Shown here in pieces: positions 3,924 through 10,271 of a stretch of 30,992 nucleotides of DNA; the first letter of the stretch is position 1; every line of letters begins with the position of its first letter. The DNA is from a virus: IMG/VR virus record IMGVR_UViG_3300043470_000170, positions 1 through 30,992 of that record, one strand, 5' to 3'. Position numbers and translations under genes: made by a program. The notes beneath the pieces were generated by a model. That model saw only the letters and a list, made by a program, of their open reading frames with translations, ran no database searches and was not told where the DNA came from.

Positions 3924-4862
3924 ATGAAACACCCTGACCTAATTTCTAACGAAAAAGTATTACCGTTCCTGGAAAGAGCAAGAGGCGGTAAATACTACGA
4001 CACCGGTAAACTTGGCCACCCGGTAATTGATGAGTTCCTTCGTTTCAAAGACGGCGAGTTCGTAGTTGTAACTGGACACGCCAACGTGGGCAAGACGCAT
4101 ACGCTGATTTATCTGATGCTTATGCAAACAATGAATTACGATAAAAAGTGGCTTGTGTATTCCTCAGAGAACGAGGTACACTCCTTGAAGCGTAAGTTAA
4201 TCGAGTTCCTTTCCTGCGAACCAATACAGAACGTAACGGAGGCAAAGATGTATCGCCACCTTGATTACATTGACGAACACTTTAGATTTATAGACAGCAA
4301 CAATTTATACAACGCATTCGACCTGCTTCGGGTAATGGAGGAAATCCTCGAAGAATGGCAGTACACCGGATGCTTAATTGACCCTTACAACTCCCTTGTA
4401 ACCGACCAAAGAAAACTTGGAAAGTCAGGTATGCACGAATACCATTACGAGGTAGCGTCTGCGGTGCGAATCTTCGCCCATAAGAACTCAGTTACAACGA
4501 TTGTAAATACACACCCGGTAACGGAGGCAATGCGTAGAACGCATCCTAACGGCCACGCTTACGCAGGGCTTCCAACCCCGCCAATGACCTCCGATATTGA
4601 GGGTGGTGGTAAGTGGGGTAACCGTGCTGATTCGGTAGTTATCATTCACCGTTACGCCCAACACTTAACCGACTGGGTTTTTACTGAAATCCATTGCCGT
4701 AAAACAAAAGAGATGGAGACCGGGGGAAGACCTACGCCTTTGTCCGACCCTATCCGGATTCGCTCTATGAAGGGCAATGTCGGGTTTACCCATAATAATC
4801 TTAACTTGCTGGACGTTCAAGCACCTATTCAAACAATAATTTATTCTGATGACCCATTTTAG
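3924..4862 (+). CDS. DnaB-like replicative helicase, RecA-fold ATPase (312 aa)
   Basis: Predicted to unwind DNA at the phage fork. Walker A is GHANVGKT at 51-58. The Walker B-like strand is GCLIDPYNSL with Asp153, and VNTHP (194-198) matches the sensor strand after it. Residues 30-300 cover one RecA-like core of the DnaB C-terminal type. The protein lacks the long N-terminal domain of cellular DnaB (about 450 aa), so it is a compact phage form, or could be a RepA/Gp4-type ATPase. It is the first gene after promoter P3, with the ATG only 4 nt past the -7 box. It overlaps the next gene by 14 nt. The C-terminus IYSDDPF is another acidic tail ending in Pro-Phe. Confidence 0.88.
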   Translation: MKHPDLISNEKVLPFLERARGGKYYDTGKLGHPVIDEFLRFKDGEFVVVTGHANVGKTHTLIYLMLMQTMNYDKKWLVYSSENEVHSLKRKLIEFLSCEPIQNVTEAKMYRHLDYIDEHFRFIDSNNLYNAFDLLRVMEEILEEWQYTGCLIDPYNSLVTDQRKLGKSGMHEYHYEVASAVRIFAHKNSVTTIVNTHPVTEAMRRTHPNGHAYAGLPTPPMTSDIEGGGKWGNRADSVVIIHRYAQHLTDWVFTEIHCRKTKEMETGGRPTPLSDPIRIRSMKGNVGFTHNNLNLLDVQAPIQTIIYSDDPF

Positions 4863-5166
4863 TCAAGATTCCTGGGAGATTTATATGCGGGATAAAATTC
4901 TGCAAGTAAGCGACGTTACCCGTTGGTTAAACGAGATGGCCTTGGCCAACCCAAACGAAAAGCACGTAGTCGACTATATGCTATCCGTATGGCGTGCAAC
5001 GCAGATGCTGGAGGATATGGTAGATATGAAGCGGCACTTGGACAAGCGTATTAACGAGGCACGGGTAGAAAACGGCCGCTTGCTTATTCAAAACCGGGAG
5101 CGATTAATTGAGATTGATGCTCTGAAAAAAGAGCTTGAGCAAATCAAAGAAAACCTAACCTTATGA
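4849..5166 (+). CDS. Coiled-coil protein of unknown function (105 aa)
   Basis: Not recognised. The N-terminal ~55 residues are predicted helical (DVTRWLNEMAL, VVDYMLSVWRATQMLEDM). The C-terminal half is a long charged coiled coil (KRINEARVENGRLLIQNRER, then LKKELEQIKENL). It overlaps the helicase by 14 nt and the next gene by 4 nt, so it may be a helicase partner or loader, but no loader motif was seen. Confidence 0.75.
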   Translation: MTHFSQDSWEIYMRDKILQVSDVTRWLNEMALANPNEKHVVDYMLSVWRATQMLEDMVDMKRHLDKRINEARVENGRLLIQNRERLIEIDALKKELEQIKENLTL

Positions 5167-5378
5167 TTATTCCAGTTCCCTTCTCGCCAAACGAGGTGTT
5201 TGCAATCAATGGCAAAAAGTTTTTGGTATTGGACTATTGGCGACCCGTAAGCTGGAGCCAATGGAGTGCGTGGTATTTAATTGAGGACGAAGGTGGCAAG
5301 CAATACGAAGTTCCGTACTTCCATATTTTAATTCAAAAAGAAAGAGGCAACGCAAAATACGTTGGAACCAAAAGATGA
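5163..5378 (+). CDS. Small beta-rich protein of unknown function (71 aa)
   Basis: Not recognised. Short strands alternate with turns (FAINGKKFLVLDYW, WYLIEDEGGKQYEV), suggesting a small SH3-like or OB-like barrel. It is rich in Trp and Tyr. ATGA overlaps on both sides place it in the helicase operon. Confidence 0.75.
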   Translation: MIIPVPFSPNEVFAINGKKFLVLDYWRPVSWSQWSAWYLIEDEGGKQYEVPYFHILIQKERGNAKYVGTKR

Positions 5379-5767
5379 CCTACAAACAATTCTGCCAAAA
5401 TATCGGCTACAAGGATAATGGCCGTCGGGATTGGAATAACGTAAAAATCCGAACCGCATACGCAAAGGCATTCCGGCCGTTCTTTACCTTGGAGCAGCTG
5501 GGCAATCAAATGGGCAAGTCTCACGCCACGATTATCCATTACCTAAAATTGAAATTCCCACGGGACAAGTTCTACGAATCAGCATACGATATAGCACAAA
5601 AACTTCGAGGTACCATTCCGGTACCGCAAGATGACGAGGATGAGGTAATGGTTACGAAGGTTATCAATTACGATTATTTGTTAGAACGGAATGCTGAATT
5701 GGTACAACAAGTAAAGGACTTGGAGGCGAAGTTGGCAGAGGTTAAGAAATACATAAATGGGATTTAG
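5375..5767 (+). CDS. DnaA domain IV-like HTH protein with coiled coil (130 aa)
   Basis: Residues ~30-55 (FFTLEQLGNQMGKSHATIIH) match the helix-turn-helix of the DnaA C-terminal DNA-binding domain, where the signature is DHTTV; here it reads SHATI. No ATPase domain is present. An acidic linker (PQDDEDEVM) leads to a C-terminal coiled coil (about 97-127, NAELVQQVKDLEAKLAEVKK). A stand-alone DnaA-type HTH that dimerises could bind the phage origin, help load the neighbouring helicase, or act as a regulator. The AGTTA-rich region at 1910-2000 is a possible target (inference). Confidence 0.7.
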   Translation: MTYKQFCQNIGYKDNGRRDWNNVKIRTAYAKAFRPFFTLEQLGNQMGKSHATIIHYLKLKFPRDKFYESAYDIAQKLRGTIPVPQDDEDEVMVTKVINYDYLLERNAELVQQVKDLEAKLAEVKKYINGI

Positions 5768-5768
5768 T

Positions 5769-5909
5769 ATGAATTTTTACCCGTTGTACGGGTTTCTGCT
5801 GGGTGCTAATTGGAGTAAGACCGAGTTTGAAGATTGCGACGTACATACGTTGGAGATTTGCCTCGGCCTTATATTAGTCGAAGTATTATGGGAATCCTAC
5901 CCCGATTAG
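5769..5909 (+). CDS. Small protein of unknown function (46 aa)
   Basis: ATG at 5769, 1 nt after the previous stop, gives MNFYPLYGFLLGANWSKTEF and ends at TAG 5907-5909. The C-terminal half (LEICLGLILVEVLW) is hydrophobic and may be a short membrane or core helix. It overlaps the sigma-like gene by 22 nt, which supports the ATG at 5888 for that gene. The function is unknown. Confidence 0.6.
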   Translation: MNFYPLYGFLLGANWSKTEFEDCDVHTLEICLGLILVEVLWESYPD

Positions 5910-6424
5910 CAAAGCGGCACGACGATTGGCTGCGTATGGCAAAGTCCTTCGGTCTTGACCGAGACGATGCCCACGACCTTGTACAAGATATGTACCTGCG
6001 CTTGCACCAGTACGTGGACAACCCAGAGAAACTTGAATACGGAGACGACGACGTTAACACGTTTTTCGTTTACATTACCCTGCGGAATATGTACCTCCGT
6101 GAGATGACCAACCGAGCAAGAATCAAATTCGTATCAATCGAGGAGTTCGACGATAAGGAGGAAATTTACAATATCGAATCCGACCAAGCATTAACCGTAC
6201 TTCTGGAAGCTGTAAAAGGCGAGGTATCTAAATGGGATTGGTACGATAACAAATTATTTACTATTTACCACGACGGAGACGTATCGCTCCGCAAGTTATC
6301 CGAGGCAACAAAGATTTCTTTAAGGTCTATTTACAATACGTTAAAAAATGGAAGAGACAAAATCAAAGCTAACTGCGACGACGAGTACCAAACGTGGGCG
6401 GAAGCCAAAGGGGTTAGGGGATAG
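5888..6424 (+). CDS. Sigma-70-like (ECF-type) RNA polymerase sigma factor (178 aa)
   Basis: Layout fits a two-domain ECF sigma. Region 2 is at about 14-76, with DDAHDLVQDMYLRLHQY resembling the polymerase-binding helix, and TFFVYITLRNMYLREM as the promoter-melting helix. Region 4 HTH is at about 118-160 (LSEATKISLRSIYNTLKN). Such factors bind host core polymerase and redirect it, so this is a candidate switch to later genes, most of which lack a TAnnTTTG box. ATG 5888 is preferred; a TTG at 5834 would add 18 residues overlapping the 46-aa gene. The end overlaps the next gene by 77 nt. Alternative: a non-sigma HTH regulator. Confidence 0.72.
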   Translation: MGILPRLAKRHDDWLRMAKSFGLDRDDAHDLVQDMYLRLHQYVDNPEKLEYGDDDVNTFFVYITLRNMYLREMTNRARIKFVSIEEFDDKEEIYNIESDQALTVLLEAVKGEVSKWDWYDNKLFTIYHDGDVSLRKLSEATKISLRSIYNTLKNGRDKIKANCDDEYQTWAEAKGVRG

Positions 6425-6770
6425 AATCGAGCAGATAACCGAAGCCACCGGAATCAAGGCGGTAGTCGATTGGTTTGCAGAAGCAACCGGAGTAGACTGC
6501 GGCTGCGAAGCCCGCAAGGAAAAGTTAAACCGATTGTTTCCAAGCAAGAATCCTAAATGCCTGGAGGAACCGGAATACAAATGGCTCGACCAATTCTACA
6601 AGGAATACAAAAGCACTTTGTCCAGCGACCAAAGTAAAGAGATAGCAACAATCCACGCACGGGTATTCAATCACCAATACCACGTTCCTTGCGGATGCAA
6701 CCCGAAGCTCTGGAAGCAATGGGTAGAGGAGTTGCGTTCCGTATATACTGCCTATGAATCATTCGGGTAA
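6348..6770 (+). CDS. Cys-rich protein with AT-hook-like start (140 aa)
   Basis: The N-terminus carries KRGRKPKG, like an AT-hook that binds the minor groove. GLGDRIEQITEATGIKAVVD is followed by a DCGCEARKEKLNRLFP motif (about 50-65), a pattern I associate with conserved small phage proteins of unknown role. A second CGC (PCGCNPKLWKQW, about 114-125) could complete a metal site with His and Cys residues between. It overlaps the sigma-like gene by 77 nt, an unusually long overlap, and the next gene by 17 nt. DNA-binding is inferred from the hook only. Confidence 0.75.
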   Translation: MEETKSKLTATTSTKRGRKPKGLGDRIEQITEATGIKAVVDWFAEATGVDCGCEARKEKLNRLFPSKNPKCLEEPEYKWLDQFYKEYKSTLSSDQSKEIATIHARVFNHQYHVPCGCNPKLWKQWVEELRSVYTAYESFG

Positions 6771-7260
6771 ATACGGCGAAGCACTCTGGAAGGCGTATCT
6801 TGAAACAAAGGGATACGATGTTGAGGATGCCCCGAATTACAAGTTCTACGACTGGGACTTGCGAGCAACAAAGCGGGAAGCAGACCAAGATACAAACTTC
6901 CAGCCCGTATATACCTTCGAGGTTAAGTACGACGAGAAAGCGTATTGGTGGGCAAATAAACGAGGAACTCCGGATAACCCGAATCTCTATATTGAGTACC
7001 GCAATACCAATAGAAACGAGGATTCCGGTATATTGATGAGCAAAGCGGACTTCTACGTTTATATTATCAAGGCACAAACCGATATTGCTTATTTATTTAA
7101 TACCGACAAACTACGAACGCACCTAACAAGTGCCAGTTACAAGAGCGTTGGGAATAGCGCAACCGGAGACGATAACGCTATGGGCTGGATTCCCTCGCTT
7201 GCCGTTCTTATGCAAACCAATTCATTCATTAAACAAATAGAGCTTTATGCCCTTACCTAA
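6754..7260 (+). CDS. PD-(D/E)XK-fold nuclease candidate (168 aa)
   Basis: The core of the restriction-endonuclease fold is visible: GKYGEALWKAYLETKG (Glu9 in the first helix), then FYDWDLRAT with Asp35, then TFEVKYD with Glu56 and Lys58. The Glu-Asp-ExK spacing matches small phage and Holliday-junction-type nucleases. The remaining ~100 residues are of unclear structure. It sits in the replication operon among other DNA enzymes, so a role in recombination, host DNA breakdown or end processing is likely. Overlaps the neighbours by 17 and 14 nt. Confidence 0.72.
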   Translation: MNHSGKYGEALWKAYLETKGYDVEDAPNYKFYDWDLRATKREADQDTNFQPVYTFEVKYDEKAYWWANKRGTPDNPNLYIEYRNTNRNEDSGILMSKADFYVYIIKAQTDIAYLFNTDKLRTHLTSASYKSVGNSATGDDNAMGWIPSLAVLMQTNSFIKQIELYALT

Positions 7261-7387
7261 ACCAAAATCAGGAGAAAAACAAAAGGAGTTTATTCAGCGT
7301 TGCGTTACGGATAACACAATGGCCAAGGAATTTCCCCAACAAGACCAAAGGGTAGCGGTATGCTATCAGCAATGGAAAGAAAAGTAG
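7247..7387 (+). CDS. Small conserved phage protein (46 aa)
   Basis: Begins MPLPKPKSGEKQKEFIQRC and contains KEFPQQDQRVAVCYQQW. The pattern of a Cys, then EFP, then QRxAVCYxxW recurs in short phage proteins and in tails of some head-gene proteins (from general knowledge, not searched). The two Cys may bind metal or form a disulfide. The stop TAG (7385-7387) is part of the stem of the following terminator. It is the last gene of the P3 unit. Confidence 0.75.
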   Translation: MPLPKPKSGEKQKEFIQRCVTDNTMAKEFPQQDQRVAVCYQQWKEK

Positions 7388-7408
7388 AGCTTCGGCTCTA
7401 TTTTTTTT
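7385..7408 (+). terminator. Intrinsic terminator with TTCG loop
   Basis: TAGAGC-TTCG-GCTCTA forms a 6-bp stem with a UUCG tetraloop (7385-7400), directly followed by eight Ts. Upstream AAAG can extend the pairing into the T-run. It ends the P3 unit and directly precedes promoter P4. Confidence 0.94.
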
Positions 7409-7418
7409 GCCCTGATGT

Positions 7419-7447
7419 TTGGTGTATTGTTTTTTTTTATATGTTTG
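7419..7447 (+). promoter_or_regulatory. Promoter P4 (Bacteroidetes type)
   Basis: TTG (7419-7421), 18-nt T-rich spacer, TATGTTTG (7440-7447). The leader carries ACACCTAAAAC at 7458-7468, as in promoter P2. It would drive the recombination/accessory genes and possibly everything to the terminase. Confidence 0.72.
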
Positions 7448-7469
7448 TCGAAACAAAACACCTAAAACA

Positions 7470-7598
7470 ATGAATCAGAAACTCCAAGACCTAATCATTA
7501 ACGTAACCGTTCCGCTTGCGTGGATGGCTATTGTTACGGCATTCTTATTTTGTGCAATCCTGCTTCCGCAGATTTTTATCTATGCGGTATGCAAGTAA
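7470..7598 (+). CDS. Small single-pass membrane protein (42 aa)
   Basis: ATG at 7470 follows the conserved leader box of P4 by 1 nt. MNQKLQDLIINVTVPLAWMA leads into one membrane helix (about 14-36, with FLFCAILLP). It overlaps the next gene by 10 nt. The function is unknown; a first-in-operon membrane peptide could act on host entry exclusion or membrane physiology, but nothing proves it. Confidence 0.65.
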   Translation: MNQKLQDLIINVTVPLAWMAIVTAFLFCAILLPQIFIYAVCK

Positions 7599-7891
7599 CA
7601 TACATTGATTTATTGGAAACTGCGGCTGACCAGAACGTAGGCCCAGAGGATAACTTTGATACGGTAATTGCTTTCCACGAAGCGTTTGCTGCTTGGGCAG
7701 GATTCAAGAACGTAGAAGAGTTCTACGACTGGCGGTTAGAGTTGGACGGCGCATACGAGCAAGGCCCCGACGGGCTTGCTTATTACGGTGGATTTATCCA
7801 AGAGCCAAGAGAAATAGAATTCCCAGAGGAGTTTACTATTGCTCCTTTGTACTTACTTGCGGAAGCTCACTGCGAATACCTTGCGTGGTAA
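7589..7891 (+). CDS. Acidic protein of unknown function (100 aa)
   Basis: The start is ATG 7589 (MQVTYIDLLETAAD); earlier non-ATG starts would run through the 42-aa gene. The protein is acidic and aromatic (WAGFKNVEEFYDWRLELDGA, YYGGFIQEPREIEFPEEF), with no Cys motif and no membrane segment. Strong acidity is common in DNA-mimic and inhibitor proteins of phages, but that is only a possibility. Confidence 0.72.
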   Translation: MQVTYIDLLETAADQNVGPEDNFDTVIAFHEAFAAWAGFKNVEEFYDWRLELDGAYEQGPDGLAYYGGFIQEPREIEFPEEFTIAPLYLLAEAHCEYLAW

Positions 7892-7916
7892 ATTTTAACT
7901 ACCTAAACTTTTAATT

Positions 7917-8078
7917 ATGACAATAGTAGAATATATGCGCCTGCTTATCAAGCAGTACGGTAGCGACATTCCGCAGGAGGAAATGGACAAGGCAATCAAC
8001 TACGAATCGATGCTTCTGGACATTGCCTTTAACAAGGGCAGTATGGCAGCACACGATAAAATCAGAAAGATGCTATGA
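7917..8078 (+). CDS. Small helical protein of unknown function (53 aa)
   Basis: ATG 7917 to TGA 8076-8078, overlapping the next start as ATGA. It is a helical protein (MTIVEYMRLLIKQYGSD, then SMLLDIAFNKGSM). The upstream stretch ACCTAAACTTTTAATT resembles the leader box of P2/P4. Its role is unknown, perhaps a partner of the exonuclease that follows. Confidence 0.7.
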   Translation: MTIVEYMRLLIKQYGSDIPQEEMDKAINYESMLLDIAFNKGSMAAHDKIRKML

Positions 8079-8854
8079 AAATTATTGAACTATTAGATGG
8101 CAGCACCTGGGATAGGGATACCATCTTAGAAAAGATGAAGGATGATTCGTTTTACTACGGGCACCTTGCAAAACACGCCTTGTCCTCGTCCGCTTGTAAG
8201 CTGTTGTTATCCTCACCCAAAACGTACCACTACGTTACAAAGTACGGGCAGGAGGATTCCGATGCGTTCACCGTGGGGCGATTGGTTCACTTGATGGCGT
8301 TAGAACCAAACCGAATGCAGGAGTACGACATTATCGACGTACAGAGCAAGAATACCAATATGTGGAAGGACGCTAAAGCAAAAGGCGGACAAATAATCAC
8401 AAAGAAAGAATACAACGAAGCCAGAAGGATTGCCGATGCCTTACTACGCAACGAACACGTCCTTGGCTACATTCAGGGTTGCAAGTTCGAGGTGCCCGCT
8501 ATTGGGATGATAGACGGTATTCCTTTTAGAGGCAAGGCCGATATCCTTGGGGATGGATTCATCGCAGACCTTAAAACCACTACCGACCTGCGTGCGTTTC
8601 CTTACAGCGCAAAGAAGTACGGGTACGACTTGCAAGCGTTTATTTATACCCGATTGTTTGGAGTGCCGATTGATAAGTTTATTTTTATTGCCGTGGACAA
8701 AGCTTCTCTTGATGTTGGGATTTACACCGTATCCCCAGAGTTTGTAGCGGAAGGTGAGCGCAAGGCGCAAGAGGCGATTAAACTATACAAAGAGTTCTTT
8801 ATGGGAAAAGACAACCCAGAGCTTGACAACTATACCATTATCGGTCAACTTTAA
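8075..8854 (+). CDS. RecE-like PD-(D/E)XK exonuclease (259 aa)
   Basis: Predicted 5'-3' dsDNA exonuclease of the RecE/Cas4-like superfamily, which makes single-stranded ends for phage recombination. The N-terminal LSSSACKLLLSSPKTYHY (36-53) is the usual opening motif. GRLVHLM has the conserved His72. The active site is GKADIL (Asp156), IADLKTT (Asp165, Lys167) and YGYDLQAFIY (Gln187). Length fits the nuclease domain alone; E. coli RecE is far longer. A recombinase partner (RecT or Erf) was not recognised, so the SSB-like protein at 3254 or an unknown gene may anneal strands. Overlaps the upstream gene as ATGA. Confidence 0.87.
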   Translation: MKIIELLDGSTWDRDTILEKMKDDSFYYGHLAKHALSSSACKLLLSSPKTYHYVTKYGQEDSDAFTVGRLVHLMALEPNRMQEYDIIDVQSKNTNMWKDAKAKGGQIITKKEYNEARRIADALLRNEHVLGYIQGCKFEVPAIGMIDGIPFRGKADILGDGFIADLKTTTDLRAFPYSAKKYGYDLQAFIYTRLFGVPIDKFIFIAVDKASLDVGIYTVSPEFVAEGERKAQEAIKLYKEFFMGKDNPELDNYTIIGQL

Positions 8855-8864
8855 CCTTTACAAA

Positions 8865-8957
8865 ATGGATAAATTTATTAGGGATATTGTAGTGCTGTGC
8901 GTATTATGTATTGCGCTCGGATGCTTAGTCGGGTTTTATTTTTACGAATATATTTAA
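8865..8957 (+). CDS. Single-pass membrane peptide (30 aa)
   Basis: MDKFIRDIVVLCVLCIALGC continues into a short aromatic end (YFYEYI). One membrane helix spans about residues 7-26. It lies between the exonuclease and a Cys-rich protein with 10-nt and 3-nt gaps. Its small size limits confidence, but coordinates tile well with the neighbours. Confidence 0.55.
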   Translation: MDKFIRDIVVLCVLCIALGCLVGFYFYEYI

Positions 8958-8960
8958 GCA

Positions 8961-9116
8961 ATGACCGACATTACTAAATGCACAGGGGAAGGGTGCGAAC
9001 TAAAAGAAACCTGCTACCGCTACACTGCCCCTATGGGAATGTATCAATCGATGTTTGTTGAAGTACCTATTGAAGATAATAATTGTAATTACTACTGGAA
9101 AACCAACGAGAAATGA
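8961..9116 (+). CDS. Small four-cysteine protein (51 aa)
   Basis: Begins MTDITKCTGEGCELKETCYR, with Cys at 7, 12, 18 and a fourth at 42 near NCNYYW. The Cys spacing suggests one metal site or a knuckle. Proteins of this form recur in Bacteroidetes phage accessory regions (general recollection). The end overlaps the next gene as ATGA. The function is unknown. Confidence 0.7.
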   Translation: MTDITKCTGEGCELKETCYRYTAPMGMYQSMFVEVPIEDNNCNYYWKTNEK

Positions 9117-9337
9117 AAACACTAACATTCAAAATTGCAGACCGTCTGGACGAATTAGCTGGAGAGTGGTCTAAACACACCCCACAATGCGAGGCATTGA
9201 TGATGGCAGCAAAAGAGGTTGCGACATTTGAGCAAGAGGAAAAAGACCGAATGGTTGACTTCGCATACAAATACGGAAACTTGACCCTTCGTGAGATTTC
9301 AGATGCTTTTAACAAGGAATATAAGAACGAGAAATGA
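9113..9337 (+). CDS. Helical protein of unknown function (74 aa)
   Basis: Not recognised. It is a charged, all-helical protein. Its C-terminal part (KYGNLTLREISDAFNKEY) could be a degenerate HTH. ATGA overlaps with both neighbours. No membrane segment or metal motif. Confidence 0.72.
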   Translation: MKTLTFKIADRLDELAGEWSKHTPQCEALMMAAKEVATFEQEEKDRMVDFAYKYGNLTLREISDAFNKEYKNEK

Positions 9338-9549
9338 AAATAGACCATATCGCACACTTCTGGGCTGGGATGGCAATCCTTGCCGTTACGGGTAGCTGGC
9401 CGATTCTTATTGCAGCAGCATTCGGCAGAGAATTAAAAGGAATCCTACTCGACGGCCGCAGGGATTACAACGATAGCGTTTGGGACGTTGTGTACACTTT
9501 AGTTGGCGGAGTAGCTGCAATGGTAGGTAAATTATTCTTTACCTTATGA
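9334..9549 (+). CDS. Two-helix membrane protein (71 aa)
   Basis: Two hydrophobic helices (about 7-29 and 49-68) flank a polar loop with GRELKGILLDGRRDYNDS. The N-terminal DHIAHFWAG and the loop acidic/Lys pattern recall small DUF2279-like membrane proteins, though the match is loose. It lies outside the lysis module, so a holin role is less likely than for 430-823, but not excluded. Confidence 0.7.
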   Translation: MKIDHIAHFWAGMAILAVTGSWPILIAAAFGRELKGILLDGRRDYNDSVWDVVYTLVGGVAAMVGKLFFTL

Positions 9550-9764
9550 AAGCGGTATTGGAGTTCACACTCCCCGACGAGGAGGTTGAGTTTATGGAAG
9601 CCGTCAACGGAGGGATGTTTAAGCACGTCCTTTGGCAGTTAGACCAAAAGCTACGAGGCAACTTAAAATACGGAGAACTTCCAGACGTTGAATACAAATG
9701 CTACGAAACGATACGGAAAGATTTGTATCGGCTACTTAATGCCAATAATTTGACAATAGAATGA
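9546..9764 (+). CDS. Conserved small phage protein of unknown function (72 aa)
   Basis: Starts MKAVLEFTLPDEEVEFMEAV and has HVLWQLDQKLR in the middle. A strand followed by helices with LPDEEVEF and WxLDxxLR is a pattern I associate with a recurrent small phage protein without known role. ATGA overlaps with both neighbours. Confidence 0.75.
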   Translation: MKAVLEFTLPDEEVEFMEAVNGGMFKHVLWQLDQKLRGNLKYGELPDVEYKCYETIRKDLYRLLNANNLTIE

Positions 9765-9907
9765 AAACCCAAATCCAAGAGCTGATTGCCCTTTATCATT
9801 TGCTCGACGAAATCACTCAAATAATCGAATCGGAGAATAGCGGTTTATCAGCGGAGCAAAGGTTGGGCGAGATTGAAATCACAATAAAAAACTATTTCAA
9901 AGAATGA
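9761..9907 (+). CDS. Small helical protein (48 aa)
   Basis: Helical, acidic protein (MKTQIQELIALYHLLDEITQ then a second helix). It tiles between neighbours with ATGA overlaps on both sides, which is the main evidence that it is translated. The function is unknown. Confidence 0.65.
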   Translation: MKTQIQELIALYHLLDEITQIIESENSGLSAEQRLGEIEITIKNYFKE

Positions 9908-10020
9908 AAGACCAGTTTATGCGGATAGCAATGGCTCGCTTAAAGTCCATCTATCCTTTCAAACCACAACGCAGAGCAGTTGCTGCAAAGATGTGGGTTA
10001 AGTTCTTGGAACGGCAATGA
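9904..10020 (+). CDS. Small basic protein (38 aa)
   Basis: A 38-aa basic, amphipathic protein (MARLKSIYPFKPQRRAVAAK) tiled by ATGA overlaps on both sides. It could bind nucleic acid, but no domain is visible. Confidence 0.6.
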   Translation: MKDQFMRIAMARLKSIYPFKPQRRAVAAKMWVKFLERQ

Positions 10021-10271
10021 AGAACCACACAAAGGTTTATCTTAAGGCAATGGGGTTGTCCGCTGTGGAATTTATCCCTTGCGAAGTCTGCAATCGTAGA
10101 GCTGTTGACATTCACCATATCGAACCCCGTGGTATGGGAGGTAGTAAACTTATGGACACTCCAGAGAACTTAATGGCGTTGTGCCGGGAGTGCCACCACG
10201 AAGCCGACTTTGGTGTTGAACTATCCAAGGACTTCTTAAAAGCTGTACACCTAAAAAAGCTAAACAAATGA
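10017..10271 (+). CDS. HNH endonuclease-like protein (84 aa)
   Basis: CEVC (22-25) and CREC (56-59 region) form a zinc knuckle pair around DIHHIEPRGMGGS, the HNH beta-beta-alpha core, with Asn in PENLMALC and HHEAD at the end. This is a compact HNH nuclease domain with little else. Free-standing HNH proteins in phages can be homing enzymes, packaging cofactors or nicking enzymes. It is not next to the terminase here, so its role is open. It shares ATGA overlaps with both neighbours and base use like them, which argues against a recent insertion. Confidence 0.85.
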   Translation: MKNHTKVYLKAMGLSAVEFIPCEVCNRRAVDIHHIEPRGMGGSKLMDTPENLMALCRECHHEADFGVELSKDFLKAVHLKKLNK

